The position numbers and the translations under genes are program-made. From Geothrix sp. (GTDB lineage: Bacteria; Acidobacteriota; Holophagae; Holophagales; Holophagaceae): a DNA stretch of 64,000 nt. Shown here piece by piece: positions 1-8,180 of the stretch. The stretch is taken from positions 927,905 through 991,904 of the forward strand of contig NZ_JAHRYQ010000002.1 of the NCBI RefSeq assembly GCF_020622065.1, in the 5' to 3' direction. Positions within the stretch are counted from its first letter, which is position 1. Every line of letters starts with the position of its first letter. Below the pieces are notes generated by a model. It did no database searches. It was not told the DNA's origin and worked only from the letters and a program-made list of their open reading frames with translations.

Positions 1-3
1 GCC

Positions 4-138
4 TCACGCGGCGCCTCCACCTAACGCATGCTGCGCATGCTCCGGCGCGCTCCGCTTGCCGAGGTGGAGCCTCCCTGCGCCGCGCCCTTCGGGCTTCGGC
101 TTCGCCCAAGTGGCCCTCTGCTCCCGCTTCGTGCTCAT
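4..138 (-). other. possible 44-aa basic ORF or intergenic repeat-like sequence
   Basis: A short leftward frame runs from an ATG at 138 to a TGA at 4-6. It encodes a 44-residue, Lys/Arg/Gly-rich peptide beginning MSTKREQRATW. It has no recognised domain and no clear ribosome binding site. The DNA has several short self-complementary blocks, for example CGCGGCG...CCTCCACC near the left edge against GGTGGAGCC...CGCCGCG near 63-93. The composition resembles GC-rich intergenic repeats that annotation pipelines often call as small proteins. I cannot tell a real peptide from a repeat element without a genome-wide copy count. Confidence 0.2.
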
Positions 139-197
139 GGCCCCCAGCCTACCGCCCGGGCCTGCCTGCTAGCATGACCTTCTTCCCCAAGGCACCC

Positions 198-1772
198 ATG
201 CTGACCCGCCTCTTCCGAACCAAGACCCTGGAGCAGCTGCGGGCCAGCGCCGAGGAACCGGAACATCAGCTCAAGAAGAACCTGGGCGTCTTCGAGCTCA
301 CCACCTTCGGCATCGGGGCCATCATCGGGGCCGGCATCTTCTCCAGCATCGGCACCGCCGCTGCTGGAAACATGGCCGATGGGCGCCTCCCGGCAGGGCC
401 GGGGCTGGTCCTGAGCATCCTCATCGTGGCCCTGATCTGCGGGTTCACGGCACTCGCCTACGCGGAACTGGCCTCCATGATCCCCGTGTCGGGCAGTGCC
501 TACACCTACGCCTACGCCACGCTGGGCGAGCTGATGGCCTGGATCATCGGCTGGGACCTGCTGCTGGAGTACGCCATCTCCAATGTGGCCGTGGCCATCT
601 CCTGGGGCGACTACGCCCGCAGCTTCTTCTCGACGGTCTTCCATGTGGACATCCCCGGCTGGCTGGGCATGGATCCGCGCAGCGCACTGAAGCTGGCGGA
701 GGGGGTGCCCGCCATGGACCTGGCCGCCAAGCTCCAGGCGCTGGCCCAGGCCAAGGCGGGGCTGGTCCAAGGCGCTGCCATCTTCCTGAACTGGGAGGTC
801 ATCAGGACGGCCCCCACCGTGGCGGGCTTCCCCATCACCATCAACCTGCTGGCGGTGGTCATCACGACCCTCATCACCTGGCTCTGCTACATCGGCATCA
901 AGGAGAGCGCCCGGGTGAACAGCGTCATGGTGATCATCAAGGTGGCGATCCTCCTCGCGGTGGTGGGGCTGGGGATCCGGTTCGTGAGCCCCGACAACTG
1001 GCACCCCTTCGTGCCCCACGGCTGGCGGGGCATCCAGGCGGGCGCCGCCATCATCTTCTTCGCCTTCATCGGCTTCGACGCCGTGAGCACCACCGCGGAG
1101 GAATGCCGCAACCCCGGGAAGGACCTGCCCCGCGGCATCCTGTGGTCCCTGCTGATCTGCACGGTGATCTACGCCGCCGTGGCCTTGGTGGTGACGGGCA
1201 TGCTGCACTACACGAAGCTCGGCGGCATCGCCGACCCCCTGGCCTACATCTTCACCGAGCACAAGATGGGCGGGATCGCAGCGGTCATCAGCTTCGGGGC
1301 CGTCATCGCCACCACCGCCGCGCTGCTGGTCTACCAGGTGGGCCAGCCCCGCATCTTCATGAGCATGAGCCGGGACGGCCTGCTGGCGCCCTGGTTCGGC
1401 AAGGTGCATGACAAGTTCAAGACCCCCTCCCACGCCACGGTGCTCACGGGCTTCCTGGTGGCGATTCCCGCGGCCCTGCTCAACATCGACGAGGTGGTGG
1501 AGCTGGCCAACATCGGCACCCTGTTCGCCTTCGTCATCGTCTGCGTCGCCGTCCTCGTCCTGCGCAAGCGCCGCCCCGAGGCCCCGCGGAAGTTCCTCAT
1601 GCCCTTCGCCTGGGTCATCGCCCCCCTGGGGATCCTGGGCTGCGTCTGGATCGCGCGGGGCCTGCCGGCCATTACCTGGTACCGCTTCTTCGCCTGGCTG
1701 GCCATCGGCCTGGTGGTCTACTTCTTCTACGGCTCCCGCAAGAGCCGCCTGGGGACGCCGACTGCGTCATGA
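198..1772 (+). CDS. APC-family amino acid permease (cationic amino acid transporter type)
   Basis: This is a 524-residue multi-pass inner-membrane transporter of the amino acid-polyamine-organocation superfamily, expected to import amino acids by proton or substrate symport. The family hallmark FGIGAIIGAGIF is near residues 35-50 in the first membrane segment. About a dozen hydrophobic segments follow, including the conserved FFAFIGFDAVSTTAEE stretch of helix 6 with its downstream NPGKDLPRGI. Length fits the bacterial CAT/YfnA subgroup. An in-frame ATG exists at 174, but only the ATG at 198 has a Shine-Dalgarno-like AAGG about 7 bases upstream, and it gives the usual short LFRTK leader. Substrate specificity cannot be read from sequence. 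The riboflavin synthase gene follows 19 bases downstream, so co-transcription is likely. Confidence 0.88.
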   Translation: MLTRLFRTKTLEQLRASAEEPEHQLKKNLGVFELTTFGIGAIIGAGIFSSIGTAAAGNMADGRLPAGPGLVLSILIVALICGFTALAYAELASMIPVSGSAYTYAYATLGELMAWIIGWDLLLEYAISNVAVAISWGDYARSFFSTVFHVDIPGWLGMDPRSALKLAEGVPAMDLAAKLQALAQAKAGLVQGAAIFLNWEVIRTAPTVAGFPITINLLAVVITTLITWLCYIGIKESARVNSVMVIIKVAILLAVVGLGIRFVSPDNWHPFVPHGWRGIQAGAAIIFFAFIGFDAVSTTAEECRNPGKDLPRGILWSLLICTVIYAAVALVVTGMLHYTKLGGIADPLAYIFTEHKMGGIAAVISFGAVIATTAALLVYQVGQPRIFMSMSRDGLLAPWFGKVHDKFKTPSHATVLTGFLVAIPAALLNIDEVVELANIGTLFAFVIVCVAVLVLRKRRPEAPRKFLMPFAWVIAPLGILGCVWIARGLPAITWYRFFAWLAIGLVVYFFYGSRKSRLGTPTAS

Positions 1773-1791
1773 TAAGCGTGGAGTTGGCGCC

Positions 1792-2442
1792 ATGTTCACC
1801 GGCCTGATCAGACATCTCGGCACGCTCGAATCCCGCACCTCCCGGCCTGGCGGCGCCCGGCTGCGCATCGCGTCCCCGGCGGACCTCCTGACCCGCGCCG
1901 AGCTGGGCGCCAGCATCGCCGTGAACGGCGCCTGCCTCACGAGCGTGGCTGTGGATGGGCGGGCCTGGGAGGCGGACCTCAGCGAAGAGACGCTGGAGAA
2001 GACCACCCTGGGCCGCCTGCCCCTGGGAGCTTCCCTGCACCTCGAACCCGCCCTGCGGGTGGGCGATCCGCTGGACGGCCACCTGGTCTCGGGCCATGTC
2101 GACGGCCTCGGACAGTTGCTGTCGCGCCCCCAGGGCCAGGGCGGCCTCGACGAGGGCATCTGGCGGTTCGCCATGGCCCCGGCCCTGGCGCCCATGATCG
2201 CGCCCAAGGGCTCCGTGGCCGTGGACGGCATCTCGCTCACGGTGGTGGACTGCGGCACCGACTGGTTCACCGTGGCCCTCATCCCCGAGACCGTGACCCG
2301 CACGGCCCTCCACCACCTGCGCCCCGGCACCGCCGTCAACCTGGAAGCCGATCCCATCGGCCGCTTCGTGGCCCGGGCCCTGGCCCTGCGGGGCAGCGAC
2401 GAGAAGCTGACCCGCTTCGCCCAGGGGGGCTGGGGCCGCTGA
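1792..2442 (+). CDS. ribE: riboflavin synthase, alpha subunit
   Basis: This 216-residue cytoplasmic enzyme condenses two molecules of 6,7-dimethyl-8-ribityllumazine to riboflavin, the last step of flavin synthesis. It shows the classic duplicated lumazine-binding barrel. The N-terminal MFTGLI signature is followed by VNGACLTS and LVSGHVDGLG in repeat 1, and VAVDGISLTVV in repeat 2. The reading frame stays open about 380 bases upstream, inside the permease gene, but homology begins exactly at the ATG at 1792, which opens the family signature. Length is typical of the family (about 200-220). It sits directly behind the permease gene with no other rib genes in this window. An alternative name in some schemes is ribC. 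Confidence 0.95.
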   Translation: MFTGLIRHLGTLESRTSRPGGARLRIASPADLLTRAELGASIAVNGACLTSVAVDGRAWEADLSEETLEKTTLGRLPLGASLHLEPALRVGDPLDGHLVSGHVDGLGQLLSRPQGQGGLDEGIWRFAMAPALAPMIAPKGSVAVDGISLTVVDCGTDWFTVALIPETVTRTALHHLRPGTAVNLEADPIGRFVARALALRGSDEKLTRFAQGGWGR

Positions 2443-2476
2443 CGGCCGGGTTGCTCCGGGCCGCCGGACCTCCCGG

Positions 2477-4636
2477 TCAGGCCCTCCCCCGGTCCCCCGA
2501 GGCGATGCCCTTGAGGAGCTCCACCACCTCGGCGGCGGAGGCCGGCCGGGCGGCGATGTCCTTGGCCATGAGGCGCTGCAGCAGATCCGCGTAGACCGGC
2601 GGCAGCTCCGGAACGGCGGTCCGCACATCCGGAGCCGGCGTCTCGAGCTGGTGGCGCAGGATGTCCTGGACCTCGCCGCCCTCGAAGGGCGGGCGCCCCG
2701 CGCTGAGTTCGTAGAGCATCACGCCCAGGGCGTAGAGGTCCGTGCGGGGATCCGCCCGTTCACCCCGCACCTGCTCCGGCGCCATGTAGCGCGGCGTGCC
2801 GAAGATCAGGCCCTCGCGGGTCGCCCCCGTCGCGGCCACGGGGGCCGCCAGGCCGAAATCCATGAGCTTGGCGTCGCCCCGGGCATCGAAGAGCACATTG
2901 AGGGGCTTGATGTCCCGGTGCACCACGCCCACGGCATGGGCAGCCTCCAGCCCTTCCGCCACCTGGCGCCCGATGCGCAGGGCCAGGGGCAGGGGCAGGC
3001 GGCCGCGGTCGTCCAGCAGCTGCTTGAGCGTCACGCCCTTGAGGTATTCCATGGTCACGAAGGGGACCCCGTCCGCTTCCCCGAAATCATGGGTGCGCAG
3101 CACATGGCGGTGGGTGATCCGACGGGCCAGCCGGATCTCCTGCTTGAGCTGGCCCAGAAAGGCCGGATCGAGGCCGCGCTCGGGGCGGAGGATCTTGATG
3201 GCCACCTCCTCGTCCAGCTGCTGATCCCGGGCCTTCAGCACCAGGCCCATGCCGCCCCGGCCCAGCACCGACTCCAGGCGATAGCGGCCCGCAAAGAGAT
3301 CGCCCTCCTTCAGCACCAGCCGCCGCTGGGAGCCCACGGCCTCGCCCGTCAGGGCCGGCCGTTCACCGGGCATCGGCACCGTGGCCTCCATGTCCACCAC
3401 GGCGAGGTCTTCGGTGCCGGGGCCCGGATGGCCGGGGGCAGCGCGCAGCGGGGCCAGCGCGGCCAGCAGGTCATCCTTGGCCTTCAGCTCGCCGAGAAGG
3501 GCCCGGAAAGCCGAGGTGAGGGCCCCGACCTCGTCCCCAACCTCGCCTCCGGCCGGGCCGGGGGGCAGGCCGGGGCGGCCCCCCAACGCCAGCTCCGCCG
3601 TGGCCTCGGTGAGCCGAGCCAGGGGGGCCGTCACGCTCCGGGCTGCATGCAGCGCCAAGGCCAGGGCCACCAGCAGGCCCCCGAAGCCGGTTCCGAGGAT
3701 GATCCACTGCAGCCGCCGGAACGGGGCCATGAAGGGATCCAGGGGCAGCAGCAGGGCCGTGGCCAGCTCGTGCTTCAGCCCATCCGTCCCCCGCAGGGGC
3801 GTAATGCGGCCCAGGTAGTCCGCGCCGTGGATCCGGAACGCCAGCAGCCCCGAAGGCTGGCCCTGGAGGAGGGCCGCCCGGATGGGGGCGTAGCGGACGC
3901 CCTCCAGGGCCGCCGCCAAGCCTGCCTGGGCAGCGGGCTCCAGGGTGCTGCCGACGATGCGACCCCGGCTGAGGAGGGCCACCTGGGAAGGAGGCTCGGC
4001 CCGGCCCACGGCCGTGTCCCGGAGGTCCGCCGCGGCCCGGTCCCCCAGCCGGATCCCCACCAGCATGGCGCCGATGAGGTCACCGCCCGGCAGCCGCAGG
4101 GGGCGGGCCACCGCCAGGTAGAAGCCCGCATGGGTGCCCGAGGGGAACTCGAGGAAGCCCGCGTACGAGGGGCCCTCGATGCCCGCGGCCCGGGCGCCTT
4201 CGGGATCCAGGGCCATCTGGGCGATGGCCACATCGCCGTAGTCCCGACGCCCGCCATCCGTGGTGCAGGACAGGCGGCGCCCATCCGGGCGGACGATGGC
4301 GGCGACATCCGCCTGGAGGTTCGGAAGGCTCTGCAGCAGGTGATCGCGGACACTGGCCTCGTCCCCGCGCTTGGCGGCGCTGTCGAGATAGGCACTGTTG
4401 GTGCTCTGGGCGACGAAGACCTCCAACCCGGCGTCCAGCACGCGGGCCTCCTGGGGGATGTGCTTGTCCAGCACGCGGCCCGCCGTGCGAAGCCCCCGTT
4501 CGGCGGCGTCCCGCGCCCCCTTCTGGGCCTGCTGGTAGGCCACGCCCAGCACCGCCCCCACCACCAGCACCACCAGGAGCGCCGTGCGCAAGAAGAACTT
4601 CCAGGCGAGGGAATGGGGCCAGCGCACCGGGGCCAT
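2477..4636 (-). CDS. membrane receptor Ser/Thr protein kinase (sensor domain, HAMP-like linker, kinase)
   Basis: 719 residues. An N-terminal membrane segment (about 14-35) and a second near 310-332 bracket a roughly 270-residue extracytoplasmic region that looks like a Cache-type sensor. A HAMP-like linker follows the second segment (SVTAPLARLTEATAELALGG). The Hanks-type kinase starts near residue 450 with GRYRLESVLGRGGMG. It has the VAIK lysine, the catalytic loop HRDIKPLN (H573, D575), DFGLA, and APEQVRG. All key residues are present, so it should be active. Unlike many bacterial receptor kinases, the sensor is N-terminal and the kinase C-terminal, the arrangement of histidine kinases and chemoreceptors. 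The ligand is unknown. It is divergent from the cupredoxin-like gene at 4800 and convergent with ribE. Confidence 0.9.
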   Translation of the reverse strand: MAPVRWPHSLAWKFFLRTALLVVLVVGAVLGVAYQQAQKGARDAAERGLRTAGRVLDKHIPQEARVLDAGLEVFVAQSTNSAYLDSAAKRGDEASVRDHLLQSLPNLQADVAAIVRPDGRRLSCTTDGGRRDYGDVAIAQMALDPEGARAAGIEGPSYAGFLEFPSGTHAGFYLAVARPLRLPGGDLIGAMLVGIRLGDRAAADLRDTAVGRAEPPSQVALLSRGRIVGSTLEPAAQAGLAAALEGVRYAPIRAALLQGQPSGLLAFRIHGADYLGRITPLRGTDGLKHELATALLLPLDPFMAPFRRLQWIILGTGFGGLLVALALALHAARSVTAPLARLTEATAELALGGRPGLPPGPAGGEVGDEVGALTSAFRALLGELKAKDDLLAALAPLRAAPGHPGPGTEDLAVVDMEATVPMPGERPALTGEAVGSQRRLVLKEGDLFAGRYRLESVLGRGGMGLVLKARDQQLDEEVAIKILRPERGLDPAFLGQLKQEIRLARRITHRHVLRTHDFGEADGVPFVTMEYLKGVTLKQLLDDRGRLPLPLALRIGRQVAEGLEAAHAVGVVHRDIKPLNVLFDARGDAKLMDFGLAAPVAATGATREGLIFGTPRYMAPEQVRGERADPRTDLYALGVMLYELSAGRPPFEGGEVQDILRHQLETPAPDVRTAVPELPPVYADLLQRLMAKDIAARPASAAEVVELLKGIASGDRGRA

Positions 4637-4752
4637 CGGGGGTCCTTCGAGGTAGATTGGTGGACGATCTTACCCTTACCTCCGATGGGCCACCGGCCGA
4701 ATCCGCCTTTCGCGGAGTCCCGGCGGCCCCCGGGCGGAACCCGAGGAGGTCC

Positions 4753-4803
4753 ATGAACGAACGGCACAGCCTCCAGACGGTCCTCGGTGGGCCCTCCGCA
4801 TGA
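4753..4803 (+). other. candidate 16-codon upstream ORF overlapping the cupredoxin gene start
   Basis: An ATG at 4753 sits about 6 bases behind a strong Shine-Dalgarno sequence (GAGGAGG, 4743-4749). It opens a 16-residue frame (MNERHSLQTVLGGPSA) whose TGA (4801-4803) overlaps the ATG of the next gene (4800) as ATGA. The ribosome site of this mini-ORF is better than that of the downstream gene. This suggests the downstream gene is translated by reinitiation or coupling. It could also be chance. Confidence 0.35.
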
Positions 4804-5465
4804 GCCGGATCCGGAGCCTCCTGCTGCTGGCCGCGGCCTGGCCGATCCTGGCCGGCGAGCTGAAGGGCCCGGTCACGATCCTGCGCAAGGACGGCCGGCG
4901 CCTCGAAACCCTCGTGGACGGCCTGGCCATGCTGGAGCCCCTGGGGCCCAAGCCCAAGGTGGAGAAGCGTCCCCCCACCCGCATCCGCACGCTGGGCAAG
5001 CGGTTCATCCCCCGGGTCTCCTGGACCACGCCGGGCAGCGAGGTGGCGTTCCCCAACCTGGATCACATCCTCCACAATGTGTTCAGCCCCTGTTGCGCGA
5101 ACCCCTTCGACACGGGCCTCTACCAGCCGGGCGACTCGCCGCGCATCACCGTGCAGAAGCCCGGCCTCGTGAAGCTCTACTGCAATGTGCACAACGGCAT
5201 GAACGCCTTCCTGTGGGTGGTCGAGACGCCCTGGGTGCAGCCCCTGGACGCGCGCACCGGCCTGGATTTCCGGGAGCTCCCCCCCGGTCCCTACCGGCTG
5301 AGGATCTGGCACCCGGAAACCGGGGAGAAGGTGTGGATGGTGAGCATCGGCGAAGGGACCACCCGCGGCGACTGGACCCTCAGCGCCACCCTGCCCGCCG
5401 TCGAGCCCCACAAGAACAAGTTCGGCCAGGACTACCCGCCCGCCAAGGACGAGAGCTCGTACTGA
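4800..5465 (+). CDS. exported cupredoxin-like protein with a type-1 copper motif (methylamine-utilisation-protein-like)
   Basis: 221 residues with an N-terminal signal peptide (hydrophobic 6-18, ending near ILAG). The central domain resembles the plastocyanin/amicyanin-like domain of proteins often annotated 'methylamine utilization protein'. His92 lies in ILHNVFS, followed by GLVKLYCNVHNGM with Cys128, His131 and Met134. The C-x2-H-x2-M spacing is the amicyanin-type blue-copper pattern. After it comes a short carboxypeptidase-regulatory-like beta segment (LPPGPYRLRIWHPETGE). It probably binds copper in the periplasm as an electron carrier or copper protein. No amine dehydrogenase genes are nearby, so no pathway can be assigned. 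It faces away from the receptor kinase gene across a 163-base divergent gap and converges on smpB. Confidence 0.72.
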   Translation: MSRIRSLLLLAAAWPILAGELKGPVTILRKDGRRLETLVDGLAMLEPLGPKPKVEKRPPTRIRTLGKRFIPRVSWTTPGSEVAFPNLDHILHNVFSPCCANPFDTGLYQPGDSPRITVQKPGLVKLYCNVHNGMNAFLWVVETPWVQPLDARTGLDFRELPPGPYRLRIWHPETGEKVWMVSIGEGTTRGDWTLSATLPAVEPHKNKFGQDYPPAKDESSY

Positions 5466-5487
5466 GAGGTCGTCACCAAGCCCGGCG

Positions 5488-5943
5488 CTACTCCCGGGCG
5501 CCCTTGCGGATGCGGTCCATCTCGCGCTTCTGTTCGCGCTGCTTCAGGGCCTCGCGCTTGTCGCTGTGGGCCTTGCCCTCGGCCAGGGCCACCTTCACCT
5601 TGATCATCCCCTGGTCGTTCAGATAGATCGCCAGGGGGATGATGGTCAGGCCCTTGCGCACCACCTTGGCCGTCATCTTGGTGATCTCGGCCTTGTGCAG
5701 CAGCAGCTTGCGGGGCCGCAGGGGCTCGTGGTTGGCATCCGTGCCGAACGCGTAGGGAGAGATGTGGGCCTGCTTCAGCCAGAGCTCGCCGCCCACGGCA
5801 TCCACATAGGCATCCTGAAGCTGGCCCAGGCCCGCCCGGAGGGACTTGACCTCGGTGCCCTGCAGGGCGATCCCCGCCTCCCAGGTCTCGAGGACATGGT
5901 AGTCGTGGAAGGCTTTGCGGTTGCGGACGAGATCTTCGGACAT
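5488..5943 (-). CDS. smpB: SsrA-binding protein SmpB
   Basis: 151 residues, the normal length. SmpB binds tmRNA and delivers it to stalled ribosomes for trans-translation. Family hallmarks are present: an N-terminal RNRKAFHDY, then GIALQGTEVKSLR, the KLLLHKAEI strand, GLTIIPLAIYLND, and the basic C-terminal tail KREALKQREQKREMDRI that enters the ribosomal mRNA channel. The ATG at 5943 gives the usual MSE(D) start. The tmRNA gene ssrA, often close to smpB, is not in this window. The gene is divergent from the DedA gene and convergent with the cupredoxin-like gene. Confidence 0.97.
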   Translation of the reverse strand: MSEDLVRNRKAFHDYHVLETWEAGIALQGTEVKSLRAGLGQLQDAYVDAVGGELWLKQAHISPYAFGTDANHEPLRPRKLLLHKAEITKMTAKVVRKGLTIIPLAIYLNDQGMIKVKVALAEGKAHSDKREALKQREQKREMDRIRKGARE

Positions 5944-5990
5944 CGGAACAGTGTAGCGTCCCGGTACACTGGCGCTTTTGGGACGCCCCG

Positions 5991-6647
5991 ATGCTGCAGA
6001 AGATCCTCGCCCCGATCGTCGCCTGGATGGTGGCCGTCATGGCCGCCATGGGGCCCCTCGGCGTCATGCTGCTCATGGCCATCGAAAGCGCCTGCATCCC
6101 CCTGCCCAGCGAAGTGATCATGCCCTTCGCGGGCTACCTCGCCTACAAGGGGCAGCTCACCTTCTTCGGCCTCGGCGCGGGCAATCCCGTGGCCCAGATC
6201 TGGATCGCGGGCATCTTCGGCGCCATCGGCTGCAACCTGGGCAGCGTCCCCGCCTACGAGGTGGGCGCCTGGGGCGGGAGGCGCGCCGTGGAGAAGTACG
6301 GCCGCTACATCTGGCTGCACACGGGCCACCTGGATCAGGCCCACCGCTTCTTCGAGCGGTTCGGCCCCTGGGCCATCTTCATCGGCCGCCTGCTGCCCGT
6401 CGTACGCACCTTCATCGCCCTGCCGGCCGGCATCGCCCGCATGGACCGCACCCGCTTCCACCTCTACACCTTCGCCGGCAGCCTGCCCTGGTGCCTGGGC
6501 CTGGCCTGGGTGGGCTACAAGCTCGGCGAGAAGTGGAACACCCTCGGGCAGTACTTCCACAAGCTGGATGCCGTCATCGGCGTGCTGATCGTGGCGGGCG
6601 TGGTGTGGTTCTTCTACGACCACTTCAAGCACCGGGCCAAGGGCTGA
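5991..6647 (+). CDS. DedA/SNARE-associated family inner-membrane protein
   Basis: 218 residues with several hydrophobic helices. It shows the DedA signatures: an early acidic residue in a membrane helix (MAIESACIPLPSEVIMPFAGYLA) and the conserved FIGRLLPVVRTFIALPAGIARM segment with its paired arginines. DedA proteins are implicated in undecaprenyl-phosphate or phospholipid flipping and in proton-motive-force homeostasis. Which lipid this one moves cannot be told. An 8-bp inverted repeat (6648-6669) starts immediately after the stop codon and separates it from the oppositely oriented fmt. Confidence 0.88.
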   Translation: MLQKILAPIVAWMVAVMAAMGPLGVMLLMAIESACIPLPSEVIMPFAGYLAYKGQLTFFGLGAGNPVAQIWIAGIFGAIGCNLGSVPAYEVGAWGGRRAVEKYGRYIWLHTGHLDQAHRFFERFGPWAIFIGRLLPVVRTFIALPAGIARMDRTRFHLYTFAGSLPWCLGLAWVGYKLGEKWNTLGQYFHKLDAVIGVLIVAGVVWFFYDHFKHRAKG

Positions 6648-6669
6648 TTCCCGCGCGGTGCCGCGGGAA
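6648..6669. terminator. bidirectional hairpin between the DedA gene and fmt
   Basis: A perfect 8-bp stem (TTCCCGCG / CGCGGGAA) with a 6-base loop starts directly after the DedA stop codon, 14 bases from the fmt stop. There is no long T run on either side, so efficient factor-independent termination is uncertain. Confidence 0.45.
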
Positions 6670-6682
6670 GCAATCACTGACC

Positions 6683-7603
6683 CTAGCCGAGGATCCGGTT
6701 GCCGCTGGCTCCCCAGGGCTGGAGCGCCTGCAGGGCGGGCTGGACGGGCTTGCCCGGACGCTGGAGCTGGGTGAGTTCCAGGGCGCCTTCCGGCGTGGTG
6801 AGCCAGGCGCCCTCCTTGCCCCAGAGCAGCTGGCCGGGATCGCGGTAGCAGGTGCGCAGGGCTCCCACGGCGCAGACCTTGAGGGCCTGGCCCTCCATCT
6901 GCAGTTCGGAGCCGGGCCAGGGCCAGAGGGCCCGCACCTGGCGGTGCAGGTCCGCTGCGGGACGGCGCCAGTCCAGGGGGCTCATGTCCTTGCGGAGCTT
7001 CGAGGCGTAGGTCGCCAGTTCGTGCCGCTGCTCCGCGGGTTTGCCGCAGCCGCAGAGCAGGAGGGGCAGCTGGTCCATGAGCAGGTCGGCGGCATCCTTG
7101 GAGAGGGCGGCCAGCAGGCTCTCGGCGGTGTCCTCCTGGCCGATGGGCCGGCGGGACTGGGCCAGCACGGGCCCCTCGTCCAGCCCTTCGGTCAGGCGCA
7201 TGAGGCTGACGCCGGTCTCCTCGTCGCCGGCCATCAGGGCGTGGTTCACCGGGGCCGCGCCGCGCCAGTGGGGCAGCAGGGAGAAGTGCAGGTTCCACAC
7301 GCCCCGGGGGCAGGAGTCCAGCATCCAACGCGGGAGGAGGTGGCCGTAGGCGACCACGATGGCCAGGTCGATCTGCAGGAATTCCCAGAGTTCCCGGACC
7401 TCCGGCACCCGCCAGCTCAGGGGCTGGTGGACGGGCAGGCCCAGGTCCAGGGCGGCCGCCTTCACAGGCGGTGCCTCGACATGGCGCCCCCGGCCCGAGG
7501 GCCGGTCGGGATTGCAGAACACGGCCTCGATGCCTTCCTCGGCGAGGGCCCTCAACGACGGAACGGCCGCGCGGGGGGTGCCGAGGAAGGCAATTCGGGT
7601 CAT
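6683..7603 (-). CDS. fmt: methionyl-tRNA formyltransferase
   Basis: 306 residues. It formylates initiator Met-tRNA using 10-formyl-tetrahydrofolate. The N-terminal Rossmann-like domain begins MTRIAFLGTP. The formyl-transfer signature HFSLLPHWRGAAPVNHAL is near residue 105-125, and GVSLMRLTEGLDEGPVL follows. A C-terminal OB-like tRNA-binding domain is present. Its ATG overlaps the stop of the upstream def gene as ATGA, so the two genes are translationally coupled, the common def-fmt arrangement. The protein is slightly shorter than E. coli Fmt, mainly at the C-terminus. Confidence 0.96.
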   Translation of the reverse strand: MTRIAFLGTPRAAVPSLRALAEEGIEAVFCNPDRPSGRGRHVEAPPVKAAALDLGLPVHQPLSWRVPEVRELWEFLQIDLAIVVAYGHLLPRWMLDSCPRGVWNLHFSLLPHWRGAAPVNHALMAGDEETGVSLMRLTEGLDEGPVLAQSRRPIGQEDTAESLLAALSKDAADLLMDQLPLLLCGCGKPAEQRHELATYASKLRKDMSPLDWRRPAADLHRQVRALWPWPGSELQMEGQALKVCAVGALRTCYRDPGQLLWGKEGAWLTTPEGALELTQLQRPGKPVQPALQALQPWGASGNRILG

Positions 7604-8103
7604 GACCGGGCCTGTTTCTGGTATTTGCGCTGGATGACCTGACGCTTCACCGGGCCGAAGTATTCCACGAAGAGCCGGCCGCGCAGGTGGTCGATCTCGT
7701 GGCAGAAGGCCCGGGCCATCAGATCTTCACCCACCAGCTCGTGCCAGCTGCCGTCCTTCGCCCGGTTCCGGATCGTCACCTTCTGGGGGCGCTCCAGCAC
7801 CTCGCGGACGCCCGGGATGGACAGGCAGCCCTCGGGCCCGACCTGGACCCCTTCCTCCAGGATGATCTCGGGGTTGATGAGGATGATCCTCTGGGCCGGA
7901 TCCTCGCCACAGGAGCAGTCGATCACCGCCAGGTTCAGGTTCCGGCCGATCTGGGGGGCCGCGAGCCCCACGCCCTCTTCAAAGAGGGTGGTCTCGAACA
8001 TGTCCTCCGAGAGCTGCTCCAGCTCGGGGGTCCATTCACCCACATCCTCGCTGTTCTTCTTGAGGCGGGGATCCCCCCAGGTGATCACGGGCAAGACGGC
8101 CAT
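7600..8103 (-). CDS. def: peptide deformylase
   Basis: 167 residues. It removes the N-formyl group from nascent proteins. All three deformylase motifs are visible: GVGLAAPQIG, EGCLSIPG and the metal-binding HEIDHL, which together give the Cys/His/His metal site and catalytic Glu. Length is standard. It is the first gene of the def-fmt pair, overlapping fmt by four bases, and is divergent from the PpiD-like gene. Confidence 0.97.
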   Translation of the reverse strand: MAVLPVITWGDPRLKKNSEDVGEWTPELEQLSEDMFETTLFEEGVGLAAPQIGRNLNLAVIDCSCGEDPAQRIILINPEIILEEGVQVGPEGCLSIPGVREVLERPQKVTIRNRAKDGSWHELVGEDLMARAFCHEIDHLRGRLFVEYFGPVKRQVIQRKYQKQARS

Positions 8104-8180
8104 GCAAACGCTCCAGCATTCCAGTGTAATGCATCCCCATTCCCGGGGTAATCTGGGAGGTCCGCGTCCCGGAGCCCCGC

